Assembly: GCF_016595525.1 (NCBI RefSeq)
Contig: NZ_JAENII010000001.1
Coordinates: forward strand, 124,001-188,000
Source: Haloferula rosea
Lineage (GTDB): Bacteria > Verrucomicrobiota > Verrucomicrobiia > Verrucomicrobiales > Akkermansiaceae
Direction of reading: 5' to 3'
Length of the DNA: 64,000 nt
Every line of letters begins with the position of its first letter. The stretch's first letter is position 1. The notes beneath the pieces were generated by a model, which ran no database searches, was not told where the DNA came from, and saw only the letters and a list, made by a program, of their open reading frames with translations. The position numbers and the translations under genes are program-made. Shown in pieces: positions 1 to 8,551 of this stretch.

Positions 1-618
1 GATGGCCTGTTCGGTGTTCCTGTAATGCTCGAAGAATTCGGCCATGGACCCACGCCAGTGCCCCTTGGTTCCGATTTCCCGTCCGATGCAGAACCGCCAC
101 CGGCCGACCTTGGTGGGGCCGTAGGTGTCGACGAGTTCGGTCATCATCGCCTTGATGTAGTCTGACCAGGCTTTCGGGTCGCCGGGTGGCCATGCGTTGC
201 CGTAGGTCTCCACCCGCTCGTCCTCCCTGATGCTGAGGCCCCTCTGGAATGCCCATGGGGGGTTGTCGATCATGACCTGGTAGACGGCGGCTCGCCTGAT
301 GACCGAATCCAGCTGCTGCTTCAGTGGGCTCCAGTCGTACACATAGTTGGCTCCGTCCCACTTGCAGGTGTCTTCATGGATCAGCATCTTGCCGTCTTTC
401 GATTTCCCACCGAGTGGTCGGACGATGTTGATGAAGGGGGGATCGCTGACGGGGATCTTGAACCCGCGGGTGGGGGAGATGCGGTTGCTGATGCCCCAGT
501 GGTAGTGCATCGCGTTGCCACGGTTCTCAGGTGCCGAGAAATCACACTCGAGTCGGACCTGGCTGAACAAGGAAATCGTGGGGGTCAGAAAGACCGAAAG
601 GAACAGTGCAAATCTCAA
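1..618 (-). CDS. Secreted glycoside hydrolase-like protein (clan GH-A type), 5' part only
   Basis: This minus-strand frame is open from about 618 to the window edge, so the C-terminal part is missing. The N-terminus reads LRFALFLSVFLTPTISLFSQ, a clear signal peptide. It is followed by RLECDFSAPENRGNAMHYHW and later by a segment containing GRWRFCIGREIGT, which resembles the strand-4 acid/base region (NE-like) of clan GH-A retaining glycosidases such as GH39 xylosidase-like proteins. There is no ATG at the expected place. A TTG at 618-616 sits just before the signal peptide and is my choice; a further upstream start cannot be excluded. The product is probably exported and acts on a polysaccharide, but the family is not certain because the catalytic domain is incomplete here. 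Confidence 0.55.
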   Translation of the reverse strand, partial: MRFALFLSVFLTPTISLFSQVRLECDFSAPENRGNAMHYHWGISNRISPTRGFKIPVSDPPFINIVRPLGGKSKDGKMLIHEDTCKWDGANYVYDWSPLKQQLDSVIRRAAVYQVMIDNPPWAFQRGLSIREDERVETYGNAWPPGDPKAWSDYIKAMMTELVDTYGPTKVGRWRFCIGREIGTKGHWRGSMAEFFEHYRNTEQAI

Positions 619-1029
619 GGCTGAAGGATGGGGATCGTGGGTAATAATCCAAGGGGGATAAGGGGAAGGGTCGAGGGATCTTTCACGGGCAGGTGGGGTG
701 CCGAAGGTGGGATCGGTTTGTCGGCATGCCTAAGGTATCGGCATCCTTCCGGGGTTAGAAAGGATGAGGGAGTGGCATGGCGAGGATTCCCAGCGATGCG
801 ACGAAGGAGTCGCACGTTCCAAGTTCCTGACGGTTGCCGCCTTGTGCGGATTGGCGTGGCATCACTCCGGAATTTGATTGCTTCTTGGTGCTACGATGCA
901 GATAGTTCGGACAGCTTGATAGTTTCAGGTCAAAAATTTCCGCCAAGATGCGGACTGACGGAGGCCGGTGGCGGTCGGATACTTCGTCCCCTTGTAACCG
1001 CCGACTAAATACCACCCCCGATTTACCCG
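619..1029. other. Intergenic region without a supported gene
   Basis: The 411 bases separate the divergent glycosidase-like gene (minus) and phoH (plus). Short open frames occur on both strands but encode Arg/Pro-rich sequence with no recognisable domain and overlap each other. Promoters for both neighbours must lie here, but I see no convincing -35/-10 pair and no strong hairpin. Confidence 0.5.
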
Positions 1030-2571
1030 ATGATCCAGCGTGTCGAAGGCTCCCAGTCCAATCTGTTTGAGGAATCCAGTGACGGAAGCACGAAACGGGG
1101 GGCGGCGAGGAAGGACGGTAAGAAGAGGGCGAGTTCGAAGAAGGCCCAGGCCGTGGAGTTCGGACTCAAGGCACCCTCCCAGGTGGTGAAGAATTTCGTG
1201 CTGGATACGAATGTCCTGATTCATGATCCGGGCTGTTTGAATCGGTTCAAGGAGCACCACCTGTGCATCCCGGTGGATGTGCTTGCGGAGCTCGACCGAT
1301 TCAAGTCCGAGCAATCCGAGCGTGGAGCGAATGCGAGGCGGGTGCACCGTCAGCTGACGGAGTTGTTTTCCAGTTCGACGGCGATCACGGCGGGTGTGCC
1401 CACGGAAGGTGGCGGCACGGTACGGATGGTGATCTACGATCCCACGGCCTGTCCGAAGAACTCGGAGATGCTGAACCATTTCCACCGGGTGTTCCCGGAC
1501 CGGGAACGTGTCGACCACCGCATCATGGCGGCGACCCTGCTGCTGATGGAGCACAACGCGGCCCCCGTGATCCTGGTTACCAAGGACATCAATCTCCAAC
1601 TCAAGGCTCGTGCGGTCGGGATCGACTGTGAGGACTACCTGAACGACAAGGTGGACCCGCGTGAGGTGACGACGTACGACATTCGTCGTATCCCGGTGGA
1701 TCCGGCCGAGATGCAGCGCTTCGCCAGTTCCGGCGAACTGGTGCTGCCGCACGAGCGGCGTCAGGAGGTGGTGTTGAATCAATACGTGCTGCTCGAGGCT
1801 TCCGAGAAGCAGACGATGCCGGCGCGGCTTGCGAGCGAAGGCCGGTTGGTGAGGCTGCAAATTCCGGAGGCATTGAAGATTCCGGACGGGATCGCGCTGA
1901 AGCCGCTGAATCTGGGTCAGCGCTGCCTGATCGACGCCCTGCTGAATCCCGAGATTTCCCTGGTGACCTGCTACGGTCATGCGGGAACCGGCAAGACGCT
2001 GGTGGCGGTGGCGGCGGGGCTGCACGAGATGTTCAACCGCAAGTACACCGGGCTGACGGTCAGTCGTCCGGTGGTGGCGATGGGCGAGCAGCTGGGCTTC
2101 CTGCCGGGCACGATGGAGGAGAAGATGAGGCCCTGGCTTCAGCCGATCCATGACGCGCTGGACCTGCTGATGCGTCCGCCGAAGGCCACGGGGCCACGCC
2201 GGAAGCAGAAGCCGGGTGCGGAGAACACGGCCAAGAAACCTTACGAAGAATTGCTGGAGCAGGGGATCATCGAGGTCGAGGCGCTTGCCTACATCCGGGG
2301 GCGTTCGATTCCGAACCGGTTTTTCGTTCTGGATGAAGCGCAGCAGCTGACCCCTCAAGAGGCGAAGACGGTGGTGACGCGCATGTCGCGCGACTCGAAG
2401 CTGGTCCTGGTCGGGGATCCGGCACAGATCGACAACCCGTATGTCGACAGTCGGAGCAATGGTTTGGTCTACACCCGCAATCGACTCAAGGGGCTGCCCT
2501 TTGTGGCGCACGTCCCGCTGAATCGAGGCGAGCGGTCTGAACTGGCTGAGGCTGGAGCGACACTTCTCTGA
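1030..2571 (+). CDS. PhoH family protein: PIN domain plus PhoH ATPase
   Basis: A cytoplasmic protein of 513 residues. The N-terminal PIN nuclease-like domain (about 55-200) starts with FVLDTNVLIHDP, containing the first metal-binding Asp, and carries further acidic residues (ELD, and a D near DHRIMA). The C-terminal PhoH P-loop ATPase has Walker A GHAGTGKT near residue 317, Walker B FFVLDEAQQ near 431 and the sensor-like motif LVGDPAQID near 460. This two-domain arrangement is that of PhoH2/YlaK-type proteins, for which RNA helicase and RNase activity is known in some members. It stands first in a run of plus-strand genes. The start is the ATG at 1030; no Shine-Dalgarno is visible. The substrate here is unknown. 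Confidence 0.92.
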   Translation: MIQRVEGSQSNLFEESSDGSTKRGAARKDGKKRASSKKAQAVEFGLKAPSQVVKNFVLDTNVLIHDPGCLNRFKEHHLCIPVDVLAELDRFKSEQSERGANARRVHRQLTELFSSSTAITAGVPTEGGGTVRMVIYDPTACPKNSEMLNHFHRVFPDRERVDHRIMAATLLLMEHNAAPVILVTKDINLQLKARAVGIDCEDYLNDKVDPREVTTYDIRRIPVDPAEMQRFASSGELVLPHERRQEVVLNQYVLLEASEKQTMPARLASEGRLVRLQIPEALKIPDGIALKPLNLGQRCLIDALLNPEISLVTCYGHAGTGKTLVAVAAGLHEMFNRKYTGLTVSRPVVAMGEQLGFLPGTMEEKMRPWLQPIHDALDLLMRPPKATGPRRKQKPGAENTAKKPYEELLEQGIIEVEALAYIRGRSIPNRFFVLDEAQQLTPQEAKTVVTRMSRDSKLVLVGDPAQIDNPYVDSRSNGLVYTRNRLKGLPFVAHVPLNRGERSELAEAGATLL

Positions 2572-2609
2572 GAAATCCTTCAAGATCAGCCATCCGTAAG
2601 GCGCTGCGT

Positions 2610-3191
2610 TTGACAGTTCCGGTTCGGCTGGCTTTACTGACGCCGTTGAGAAGGCGATGGACAGCACTGGGCCTTTGGCTTGTGACGCTCTTGGTTTCAG
2701 GATGCGGCTGGACCAGTCGTGATGGCTGGAAGGGGGCTATCGATCATCAGATCGGCCAACTGGGCTATCGGAACTGGATTGTGCTGGCGGAGGGTTCGTT
2801 CCCTGCGCACAGCCGACCCGGAACGAGGCAGGTGAATACCTACCAGTCGATTCCTGTCGTGCTCGACGAGGTGCTGCGCTCGCTTGAGAAGACCGAGCAT
2901 GTGCGGCCGAGGATCTATCTGCCGACGGAGATGCAGATGGTGGAGAATGATTTCGCGCCGGGGATCGACGAGTATCGGACCCAGCTCAAGGCGGCTCTTC
3001 ATGGTCATGAGACGATGGAGATGGAGCATGCCTCCATCGTGACGCTGATGAATGACGCGCAGAAGAGTTTCGACGTGCTGGTGCTGCGCACGACCAGCGC
3101 GCTGCCGTATTCGAGCGTGTTTCTGGAATTGCAGCCCGGATACTGGGACGGAGAATCGGAAGCGCGGTTGAGGGAGCGGATGCGCAGGTAG
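2610..3191 (+). CDS. RbsD/FucU-fold lipoprotein, probably not a standard pyranase
   Basis: Residues 13-32 form a signal peptide with lipobox VSGC (Cys32), so the mature protein is predicted to be a lipoprotein. The rest (about 38-185) follows the D-ribose pyranase/fucose mutarotase (RbsD/FucU) pattern: QLGYRNWIVLAEGSFP aligns with the RbsD stretch holding the catalytic His and an Asp, and SALPYSSVFLE aligns with the C-terminal PYAN region. The His is replaced by Tyr, the Asp by Glu, and the Asn after the conserved Tyr by Ser. RbsD proteins are normally cytoplasmic decamers, so an exported variant with altered active-site residues probably binds a ligand rather than doing the usual mutarotation (inference). 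The start is TTG at 2610; TTG at 2646 is possible. It lies 38 bases after phoH. Confidence 0.6.
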   Translation: MTVPVRLALLTPLRRRWTALGLWLVTLLVSGCGWTSRDGWKGAIDHQIGQLGYRNWIVLAEGSFPAHSRPGTRQVNTYQSIPVVLDEVLRSLEKTEHVRPRIYLPTEMQMVENDFAPGIDEYRTQLKAALHGHETMEMEHASIVTLMNDAQKSFDVLVLRTTSALPYSSVFLELQPGYWDGESEARLRERMRR

Positions 3192-3243
3192 TCGCGGGAA
3201 AGTCTGGTGTCTGATCCCGAGTCGACGCAGCTTGGCGCCGCAG

Positions 3244-3531
3244 ATGAAAAAGGACGATGAAATCCGGGCTGAGCGGGAGAGCGCATGGATTGGAGATGCG
3301 GTGTTGGCGCTGTTTGCACGGAGCTGGGTGTTGCGGGAACGGGGCCGGATGGACGGCGACTGGTTCACCCGGTTGACTTCCAACGACTTCCTGAGTGCCC
3401 TCGGGCCACCGACCCAGGTTGAGGCGAAGATTGGCGCGATTTATCGGGAGGAGGGCCTGGAGGCTGCCTTCGCATGGATGGATGAGGAACTGATCCCCCG
3501 TCTGAAGAAGCAGATGGCGAAGCAGAGGTAG
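3244..3531 (+). CDS. Small RNase III-domain protein without dsRNA-binding domain
   Basis: A protein of 95 residues starting at the ATG at 3244; a TTG at 3232 would add four residues. The motif ESAWIGDAVLALF matches the RNase III signature (E..(W/F)(L/I)GD.(V/A)L), and VEAKIGAIYREEGLEAAF matches the second conserved RNase III helix (FEA.(I/V)GA(I/L)Y...G). The protein ends directly after this fold, so it lacks the double-stranded RNA-binding domain of classic RNase III. In that respect it resembles Mini-III (MrnC), although it is shorter than typical Mini-III. It could process structured RNA such as 23S rRNA precursors; this is inferred from the domain only. It sits between the RbsD-like gene and murG. 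Confidence 0.65.
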   Translation: MKKDDEIRAERESAWIGDAVLALFARSWVLRERGRMDGDWFTRLTSNDFLSALGPPTQVEAKIGAIYREEGLEAAFAWMDEELIPRLKKQMAKQR

Positions 3532-3692
3532 CCGGGGAGAGCGGGAAGGGGGATCGCGGCATGAAATGCCGTAAAACACGCGGGAAATCTGCAATTCCGC
3601 GGTTTTGAGTATTGCCTGATAATCAGGAAATACTGCATATTTCCGGCAGTTCGTACCTCGGGACAGGCGCGGAATCAATCGGGACAACATTC

Positions 3693-4844
3693 ATGGATAG
3701 AAGCGTTTGCCAGCCGGGCTTGGTGATCGCCTGCGGAGGAACCGGAGGTCATCTCTTTCCGGGTCTTGCAGTGGCGGAGGAGTGGAGTGCGCGCGGAGGG
3801 CGGGTTTTGCTGCTGGTGTCCGAGAAGAAGATCGATCAGGAGGCCTCGCGGAAGTACGACAAATTCCGCTTTGAGACGATTCCGGCCTTGCCCAAACCGG
3901 CGACATTTTCGCCCAAGATGCTGCCGTTCGTGTGGAATGTGCTGCGGACCATCGGCCAGTGCAAAGAGATCCTGAAGGACTTCGGTGCGGATGCGGTTCT
4001 CGGCATGGGCGGATTCACTTCGCTGCCCCCCGTGGTGGCGGCGAAGAGGATGGGGCTTCCTGCCTTTGTGCACGACTCGAATGCCTTGCCAGGGAAGGCC
4101 AACCGCGTGACCAGCCGCTGGTGCAGCGAGGTCTTCGTGGGGCTGGAAGCGGCGCGGAAGCATTTCCCGGGCGTGAAGACCGTGGTGACCGGAACGCCGG
4201 TGCGCGACGAGTTGCGCAGCCTACCGACCCGGGAGGATGCTGCGAAGGAGTGGGGGCTGGATCCCGCGAAGCCGACCATTCTCGTGATGGGCGGCAGCCA
4301 AGGGGCGCGCAAACTGAATTCCATTGTGGCTGAGGCTTTCGGGGCAGGTGCGGAACACGCGGACCTCCCTCAAGTGCTGCATATTGCTGGCCCCGGGGAC
4401 GAGGAGCGGGTCCGTTCCGAGGCCGGTGGCCGTGAGGGTTACCGGGTGGTTGGATTTTGTGATCAGATGCCGGCGGCCTATGCGGTGGCAGATGCGGTGG
4501 TGGCCCGTTCGGGTGCCTCGAGCATGACGGAATTGGCTTTCCTTGAACTGCCTTCGGTGCTGGTGCCCTTTCCATACGCTGCGGATGATCACCAGACGGT
4601 CAATGCGCGGGTCTTTCATGACGCCGGGGCGGCTTACCTCGAGACGGAGTCCGAGTTGACGTCTGAGGAACTGATCGAGCGGGTCGGCGAGATGCTTGAG
4701 CCCGGACGACGCTCCGACATGGTGGCAGCGACCCGTCGGCTGGCGGTTCCGGATGCGGCGGCTGCGATTTGTGATGCCGTTGGGACGACGATTGGCTTCG
4801 AAGGAACCAAGAAGGGCGAGGGAGGCGCCGAGGCGTCGGCCTGA
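3693..4844 (+). CDS. murG: UDP-N-acetylglucosamine transferase MurG (lipid II synthesis)
   Basis: MurG adds GlcNAc from UDP-GlcNAc to lipid I at the inner face of the cytoplasmic membrane, giving lipid II. The N-terminal motif ACGGTGGHLFPGLAVAEEW is the hallmark glycine-rich loop. The central VMGGSQGARKLN and the C-terminal run VVARSGASSMTELAFLELPS followed by PFPYAADDHQTVNA are the UDP-GlcNAc-binding signatures of the family. The ATG at 3693 gives 383 residues, close to the family norm; the frame remains open upstream to 3612, but that extension has no MurG similarity. It opens the murG, murC-murB, ddl, ftsQ, ftsA, ftsZ cluster and is followed 11 bases later by the MurC-MurB gene. Confidence 0.95.
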   Translation: MDRSVCQPGLVIACGGTGGHLFPGLAVAEEWSARGGRVLLLVSEKKIDQEASRKYDKFRFETIPALPKPATFSPKMLPFVWNVLRTIGQCKEILKDFGADAVLGMGGFTSLPPVVAAKRMGLPAFVHDSNALPGKANRVTSRWCSEVFVGLEAARKHFPGVKTVVTGTPVRDELRSLPTREDAAKEWGLDPAKPTILVMGGSQGARKLNSIVAEAFGAGAEHADLPQVLHIAGPGDEERVRSEAGGREGYRVVGFCDQMPAAYAVADAVVARSGASSMTELAFLELPSVLVPFPYAADDHQTVNARVFHDAGAAYLETESELTSEELIERVGEMLEPGRRSDMVAATRRLAVPDAAAAICDAVGTTIGFEGTKKGEGGAEASA

Positions 4845-4855
4845 GCGATGGGGCG

Positions 4856-7156
4856 ATGAGTGATCTTTCCCAGCAGTTGACGGATTTGTCCCGGCCATTG
4901 CGGATTCACCTGATCGGTGTGGCCGGTTCGGGGATGAGTGGCCTCGCCCTGTTGTTGATGGGAATGGGGCATCGGGTCAGCGGGTCCGACCGGGTGACGA
5001 CGAAGGAGACCGAACGGATGCAGGGACTGGGATTGCGCTTTTCCTCTCCGCACACGGCGGAAGCGGTGGAGGGAGCGGATGTGGTGGTGTATTCCTCGGC
5101 CATCCGTCCAACCAATGCGGCGCTGGCGGCCGCGCGCGACTCGGGAATCCGCTTGATGAGGCGGGCCGAGTGCCTGGCTGCCATTTTGGCCACCCGCAAG
5201 GGGATCGTGGTGTCCGGTACCCATGGGAAGACGACGACGTCCGCCATGGTGGCCCATGCGCTTCGCGAGGCAGGGCTGGAGCCAAGCCACTACGTCGGCG
5301 CGGAGATCCCGGTTCTGGGGCAGAATGCCCGTTGGTCGGAAGACGGCGACTGGATGGTCGCGGAGGGGGACGAGAGCGATGGCACGCTGGCTCTCTACCA
5401 CCCGGCTTGCTCGATCGTGCTGAATGTCGAAGCGGAGCACCTTGACCACTATCGTGACCTTGATGAGATCAAGGACGTCTTCCGGACGCTGCTGTCGCAG
5501 ACGTCCGGTCCGGTCATCTACTGTGCCGAGGATGAAGGTGCGGCGAGCGTCTGCAGTGATCATCCCCGGGCGGTGAGCTACGGGTGGGAAGGGGCGGATT
5601 ATACTGCTCGTGAGATCCGCGAGCTGCGGGGAGCTACGGCATTCACCGTATATCGGGGAGATGAACGGCTTGGTGAGGTCGAGCTGGGCATTCCCGGCCG
5701 CCACAATGTGCTGAATGCGATGGCCGCGATCGCCTCGTGCGACCGTGCCGGAGCCGACTTCCTTCTGGTGTCCCGTGCGCTGAACACCTTTGCCGGGGCG
5801 AAACGGCGATTTGAGACCCGCTTCCTTTCGAAGAGGTTGCGGTTGGTGGACGACTACGGTCATCACCCCACCGAGATCGCGGCCACGATCCAGACCGCGC
5901 GCCAGCTGAAGGCCGGGCGGGTGGTCATTCTGTTCCAGCCCCACCGGTTCACCCGGACCCAGGCACTCGCCGAGGAGTTCGGGAAGGTGCTGGCGGAGGC
6001 GGACGAGGTTTTCGTCACCGACGTGTATCCAGCAAGTGAGCTGCCGATTCCGGGAGTCAGCGGGCAGACGATCGTCGATGCGGTGAAGCGACACGGCGGC
6101 ACCATGGTGGAATCGGTTCCCAATCTGGCGACGGCCCACCACCGGGTGGGCAATTCACTGGACCCCGGAGACCTCCTGATCACCCTGGGTGCAGGCAATG
6201 TGCATGAAGCCGGTTCGGCCATCGCCCGAGACGAGAAGATCCTCGAGGACCTGTTGGCTCTGGTTCCTGAGGGTGGGCTGGACGTGAAACTCTATGAGCC
6301 GATGCGTCGTCATACCACGATGCTGGTGGGTGGTCCGGCCCAGTTCTGGATCGAACCCCACACCTTCGAGGCCTTCGCGGCGACGACCGAGTATTGCCGT
6401 GAGCGGGGCATCGCGGTGCGCGTCATTGGCCGCGGGTCGAATCTGCTGGTGCGCGACGGTGGTATCCGTGGTGCGGTGATTCATCCGAAAGGCGGACAAT
6501 TCTCCGAATGCTACGTCGATGAGAACGGGCATATGGTCGCGGGTGCCGGAGTGAGGCTGAAGAAGGTGGCGAGTGTGGCACAGGCGGCGGGGATCGGTGG
6601 ATTCGAGTGGATGGAAGGCATCCCCGGAAATGTCGGTGGAGCGCTGCGCATGAATGCCGGTGCGATGGGGGTCGAGACTTTCGATCAGGTGGTGCGCATG
6701 ACTTTCCTCGATGAGGACGGCGAGATCCGGGAGCGCCAGCGCGAGGAGATCGAATCATTCTACCGGAATGTTCCGGAACTGCGTCGGAACTTCGCTTTGC
6801 AGGCCGTGTTCTGTGGCGAAAAGGATTTGCCTGAGAACATCCAGGCCCGCTGGGATGAGTCCCGTCGCAAGCGTCGCGAGACCCAACCGATTGCCGCGAG
6901 TGCGGGGTGCATATTCAAGAATCCTGACGACGTGCCGGCCGGCATGCTGGTGGATCAACTCGGGTTCAAGGGAAGCGGTGACGGCAGTGCCGAGGTTTCG
7001 CTTGAGCATGGAAATTTCATTGTGAACCGGGGTGGTGCCAGCGCCGGGGATGTCCTGGCCCTGATTGACCGGATTCGCCGGGAGGCGAAGCGTCAGCGCG
7101 GGGTGGATCTGGAAACCGAGGTCAAAGTGATCGGTGAGGATGAATTCAGCTTTTAG
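4856..7156 (+). CDS. murC/murB: MurC-MurB fusion: UDP-MurNAc-L-alanine ligase / UDP-MurNAc dehydrogenase
   Basis: A fusion of two cytoplasmic peptidoglycan-precursor enzymes, 766 residues long. Residues 1 to about 465 are MurC: nucleotide motif HLIGVAGSGMSGLA, ATP loop GTHGKTTTSAM, EGDESDGTL, NVEAEHLDHY, DDYGHHPTEI and QPHRFTRTQAL. From about 475 on is MurB: FAD motif GRGSNLLVRDGG, then GIGGFEWMEGIPGNVGGA and the C-terminal SAGCIFKNP. MurB reduces enolpyruvyl-UDP-GlcNAc, and MurC then adds L-Ala, so two consecutive steps are covalently linked. In the last motif the usual catalytic Ser is Cys (residue 685), a substitution seen in some MurB proteins. The first ATG of the frame is used. The gene stops 4 bases before the likely ddl start. 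Confidence 0.95.
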   Translation: MSDLSQQLTDLSRPLRIHLIGVAGSGMSGLALLLMGMGHRVSGSDRVTTKETERMQGLGLRFSSPHTAEAVEGADVVVYSSAIRPTNAALAAARDSGIRLMRRAECLAAILATRKGIVVSGTHGKTTTSAMVAHALREAGLEPSHYVGAEIPVLGQNARWSEDGDWMVAEGDESDGTLALYHPACSIVLNVEAEHLDHYRDLDEIKDVFRTLLSQTSGPVIYCAEDEGAASVCSDHPRAVSYGWEGADYTAREIRELRGATAFTVYRGDERLGEVELGIPGRHNVLNAMAAIASCDRAGADFLLVSRALNTFAGAKRRFETRFLSKRLRLVDDYGHHPTEIAATIQTARQLKAGRVVILFQPHRFTRTQALAEEFGKVLAEADEVFVTDVYPASELPIPGVSGQTIVDAVKRHGGTMVESVPNLATAHHRVGNSLDPGDLLITLGAGNVHEAGSAIARDEKILEDLLALVPEGGLDVKLYEPMRRHTTMLVGGPAQFWIEPHTFEAFAATTEYCRERGIAVRVIGRGSNLLVRDGGIRGAVIHPKGGQFSECYVDENGHMVAGAGVRLKKVASVAQAAGIGGFEWMEGIPGNVGGALRMNAGAMGVETFDQVVRMTFLDEDGEIRERQREEIESFYRNVPELRRNFALQAVFCGEKDLPENIQARWDESRRKRRETQPIAASAGCIFKNPDDVPAGMLVDQLGFKGSGDGSAEVSLEHGNFIVNRGGASAGDVLALIDRIRREAKRQRGVDLETEVKVIGEDEFSF

Positions 7157-7160
7157 AACG

Positions 7161-8081
7161 ATGTTACCTGCCAACCTGAAAATTGCGGTGCTGATGGGCG
7201 GACCCGGATCCGAGCGGGAGGTCTCGCTCGCGTCGGGGCGGGCGGTTCTCAAGGCGCTGCTCGGTGAGGGGATCGATGCGGTCGAGGTGGATGTGAAGGA
7301 TGCGGACTTCGAACTGCCCGAGGGAGTCGGTCTGGCATTCAATGTGATTCACGGAACCTTCGGCGAGGACGGCCAGCTTCAACGAGTGCTCGAACGTCAG
7401 GGTGTGCCCTACACCGGGGCGGGTTCGACGAGCAGTGGGGTGGCTTTCGACAAGAACCTCGCGAAGGCCCGGTTCGTGGAGGCGGGTGTGCCGACGCCGG
7501 CTTCGGTCGTGGTGGATGCGGTTACGGGAGGGCTTCCCGACATGGAGCTGCCCTACGTGGTCAAGGCACCGTGTCAGGGGTCGAGCGTGGGCGTGCACAT
7601 CGTCCGAACCGAGGATGAAGCCCGTGCTGCGCTCGACGATGTGAGCCGCTACGGAGCAGAAGCCCTGATCGAGAAATTCGTGGAAGGGCGTGAGCTGACC
7701 GTGGCGGTGCTGGATGATCGCCCGTATCCGATCGTGGAGATCGTGGCTCCGGACGGGGTTTACGACATGTCTAGTAAATACCCCTGGCTGAGTGGTGGCG
7801 AGGGGAGTCAGTATTTCTGTCCTGCGGCTCTGGACGAGGCCACGGCGACCCGGGTTCAGCAGGCTGCGCTTGCGGGGCACCGATCGCTCGGGATCGAGGT
7901 ATACTCGCGGGTCGACGTGCTGCTGGATGCGGACGGGAATCCTTTCGTCCTGGAGGCCAACACCATTCCGGGGATGACGGAGACGAGCCTTTTGCCCAAG
8001 AGTGCGGCGGCGGCGGGAATTCCGTTTGCCGAATTGTGTGTGAGGATCGCGGAGCAATCCTTGGAACTTGGAAAGAGATGA
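7161..8081 (+). CDS. ddl: D-alanine--D-alanine ligase
   Basis: This enzyme makes D-Ala-D-Ala for the peptidoglycan stem peptide in the cytoplasm. ATP-grasp family motifs are complete: GGPGSEREVSLASG near the N-terminus, HGTFGEDGQLQ, GAGSTSSGVAFDK, VKAPCQGSSVGV, EKFVEGRELTVAVL, SRVDVLLD and VLEANTIPGMTETSLLP. The length is about 306 residues, normal for Ddl. ATG at 7161 lies 4 bases after the murC-murB stop. In-frame ATG at 7140 and GTG at 7134 would overlap the upstream gene and are alternatives, since no start has a clear Shine-Dalgarno sequence. The stop codon (8079-8081) is directly followed by the ATG of the next gene, indicating one transcription unit. Confidence 0.95.
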   Translation: MLPANLKIAVLMGGPGSEREVSLASGRAVLKALLGEGIDAVEVDVKDADFELPEGVGLAFNVIHGTFGEDGQLQRVLERQGVPYTGAGSTSSGVAFDKNLAKARFVEAGVPTPASVVVDAVTGGLPDMELPYVVKAPCQGSSVGVHIVRTEDEARAALDDVSRYGAEALIEKFVEGRELTVAVLDDRPYPIVEIVAPDGVYDMSSKYPWLSGGEGSQYFCPAALDEATATRVQQAALAGHRSLGIEVYSRVDVLLDADGNPFVLEANTIPGMTETSLLPKSAAAAGIPFAELCVRIAEQSLELGKR

Positions 8082-8543
8082 ATGAGCTCGAATCCATACC
8101 AGTCCCCTGTCGAGCACGGCGATCCGGATCGGGCGATCCGACCGGAGCGAGGGCGCGGCATGGCCGTGGCCAGCCTGGCCCTTCTGATCGCGGGCACCTT
8201 GGCTTCGGGGGTGGTGGTCGTCGCGATGACCCGAGCATTTGGAATCCTGGGGATGACGGGCAAAGCGGATCCGTCGGAGTTGGCGGCCGCCATTTCCGGT
8301 GTGATGTGGATCAGCCTTGTCGGGATGCTTTTCACACTGGTTGGAGGGATTCTCGCGGCCATCAGCTTGTTCGGAGAAGGCAATCGCGAGCGTTGGTTCT
8401 TCGCTCTGGGCATGTTCACCTTTGTCCTTCAGTTGGGAACGCTTCCACTCGGAACGCCCATCGGGCTGGTTCTGCTCTTCGGCGGCTTCCTGAGATGGAG
8501 GGAGTTTCATCCAAGCCCGGTCTCCGCATCCCCTGATCAGTAG
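8082..8543 (+). CDS. Small membrane protein of unknown function inside the division cluster
   Basis: A protein of 153 residues that I do not recognise as a known division protein. It begins with MSSNPYQSP, an Asn-Pro-Tyr-x-x-Pro motif frequent at the N-terminus of small membrane proteins in the Planctomycetes-Verrucomicrobia group. It then has three to four hydrophobic segments (roughly 27-49, 70-93, 102-125, with a weaker one after it) and a short polar tail. The start ATG immediately follows the ddl stop (TGA then ATG), and ftsQ begins 8 bases after its stop, so it is cotranscribed and probably translationally coupled. Position suggests a role in envelope growth or division, but the sequence shows no catalytic motif; a housekeeping membrane protein carried along is equally possible. 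Confidence 0.75.
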   Translation: MSSNPYQSPVEHGDPDRAIRPERGRGMAVASLALLIAGTLASGVVVVAMTRAFGILGMTGKADPSELAAAISGVMWISLVGMLFTLVGGILAAISLFGEGNRERWFFALGMFTFVLQLGTLPLGTPIGLVLLFGGFLRWREFHPSPVSASPDQ

Positions 8544-8551
8544 TTTTTCTC

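Noticed and set aside
628-1008. 126-codon open frame on the plus strand before phoH
   Set aside because: Low-complexity Arg/Gly/Ser sequence with no homology pattern, and an overlapping minus-strand frame is equally open.
925-2667. 580-codon open frame on the minus strand
   Set aside because: Antisense of phoH; Arg/His/Leu-rich composition is an effect of high-GC codons and no domain is visible.
7134-7160. Upstream GTG/ATG starts for ddl
   Set aside because: They overlap murC-murB and add residues outside the usual Ddl N-terminus; kept only as alternatives.
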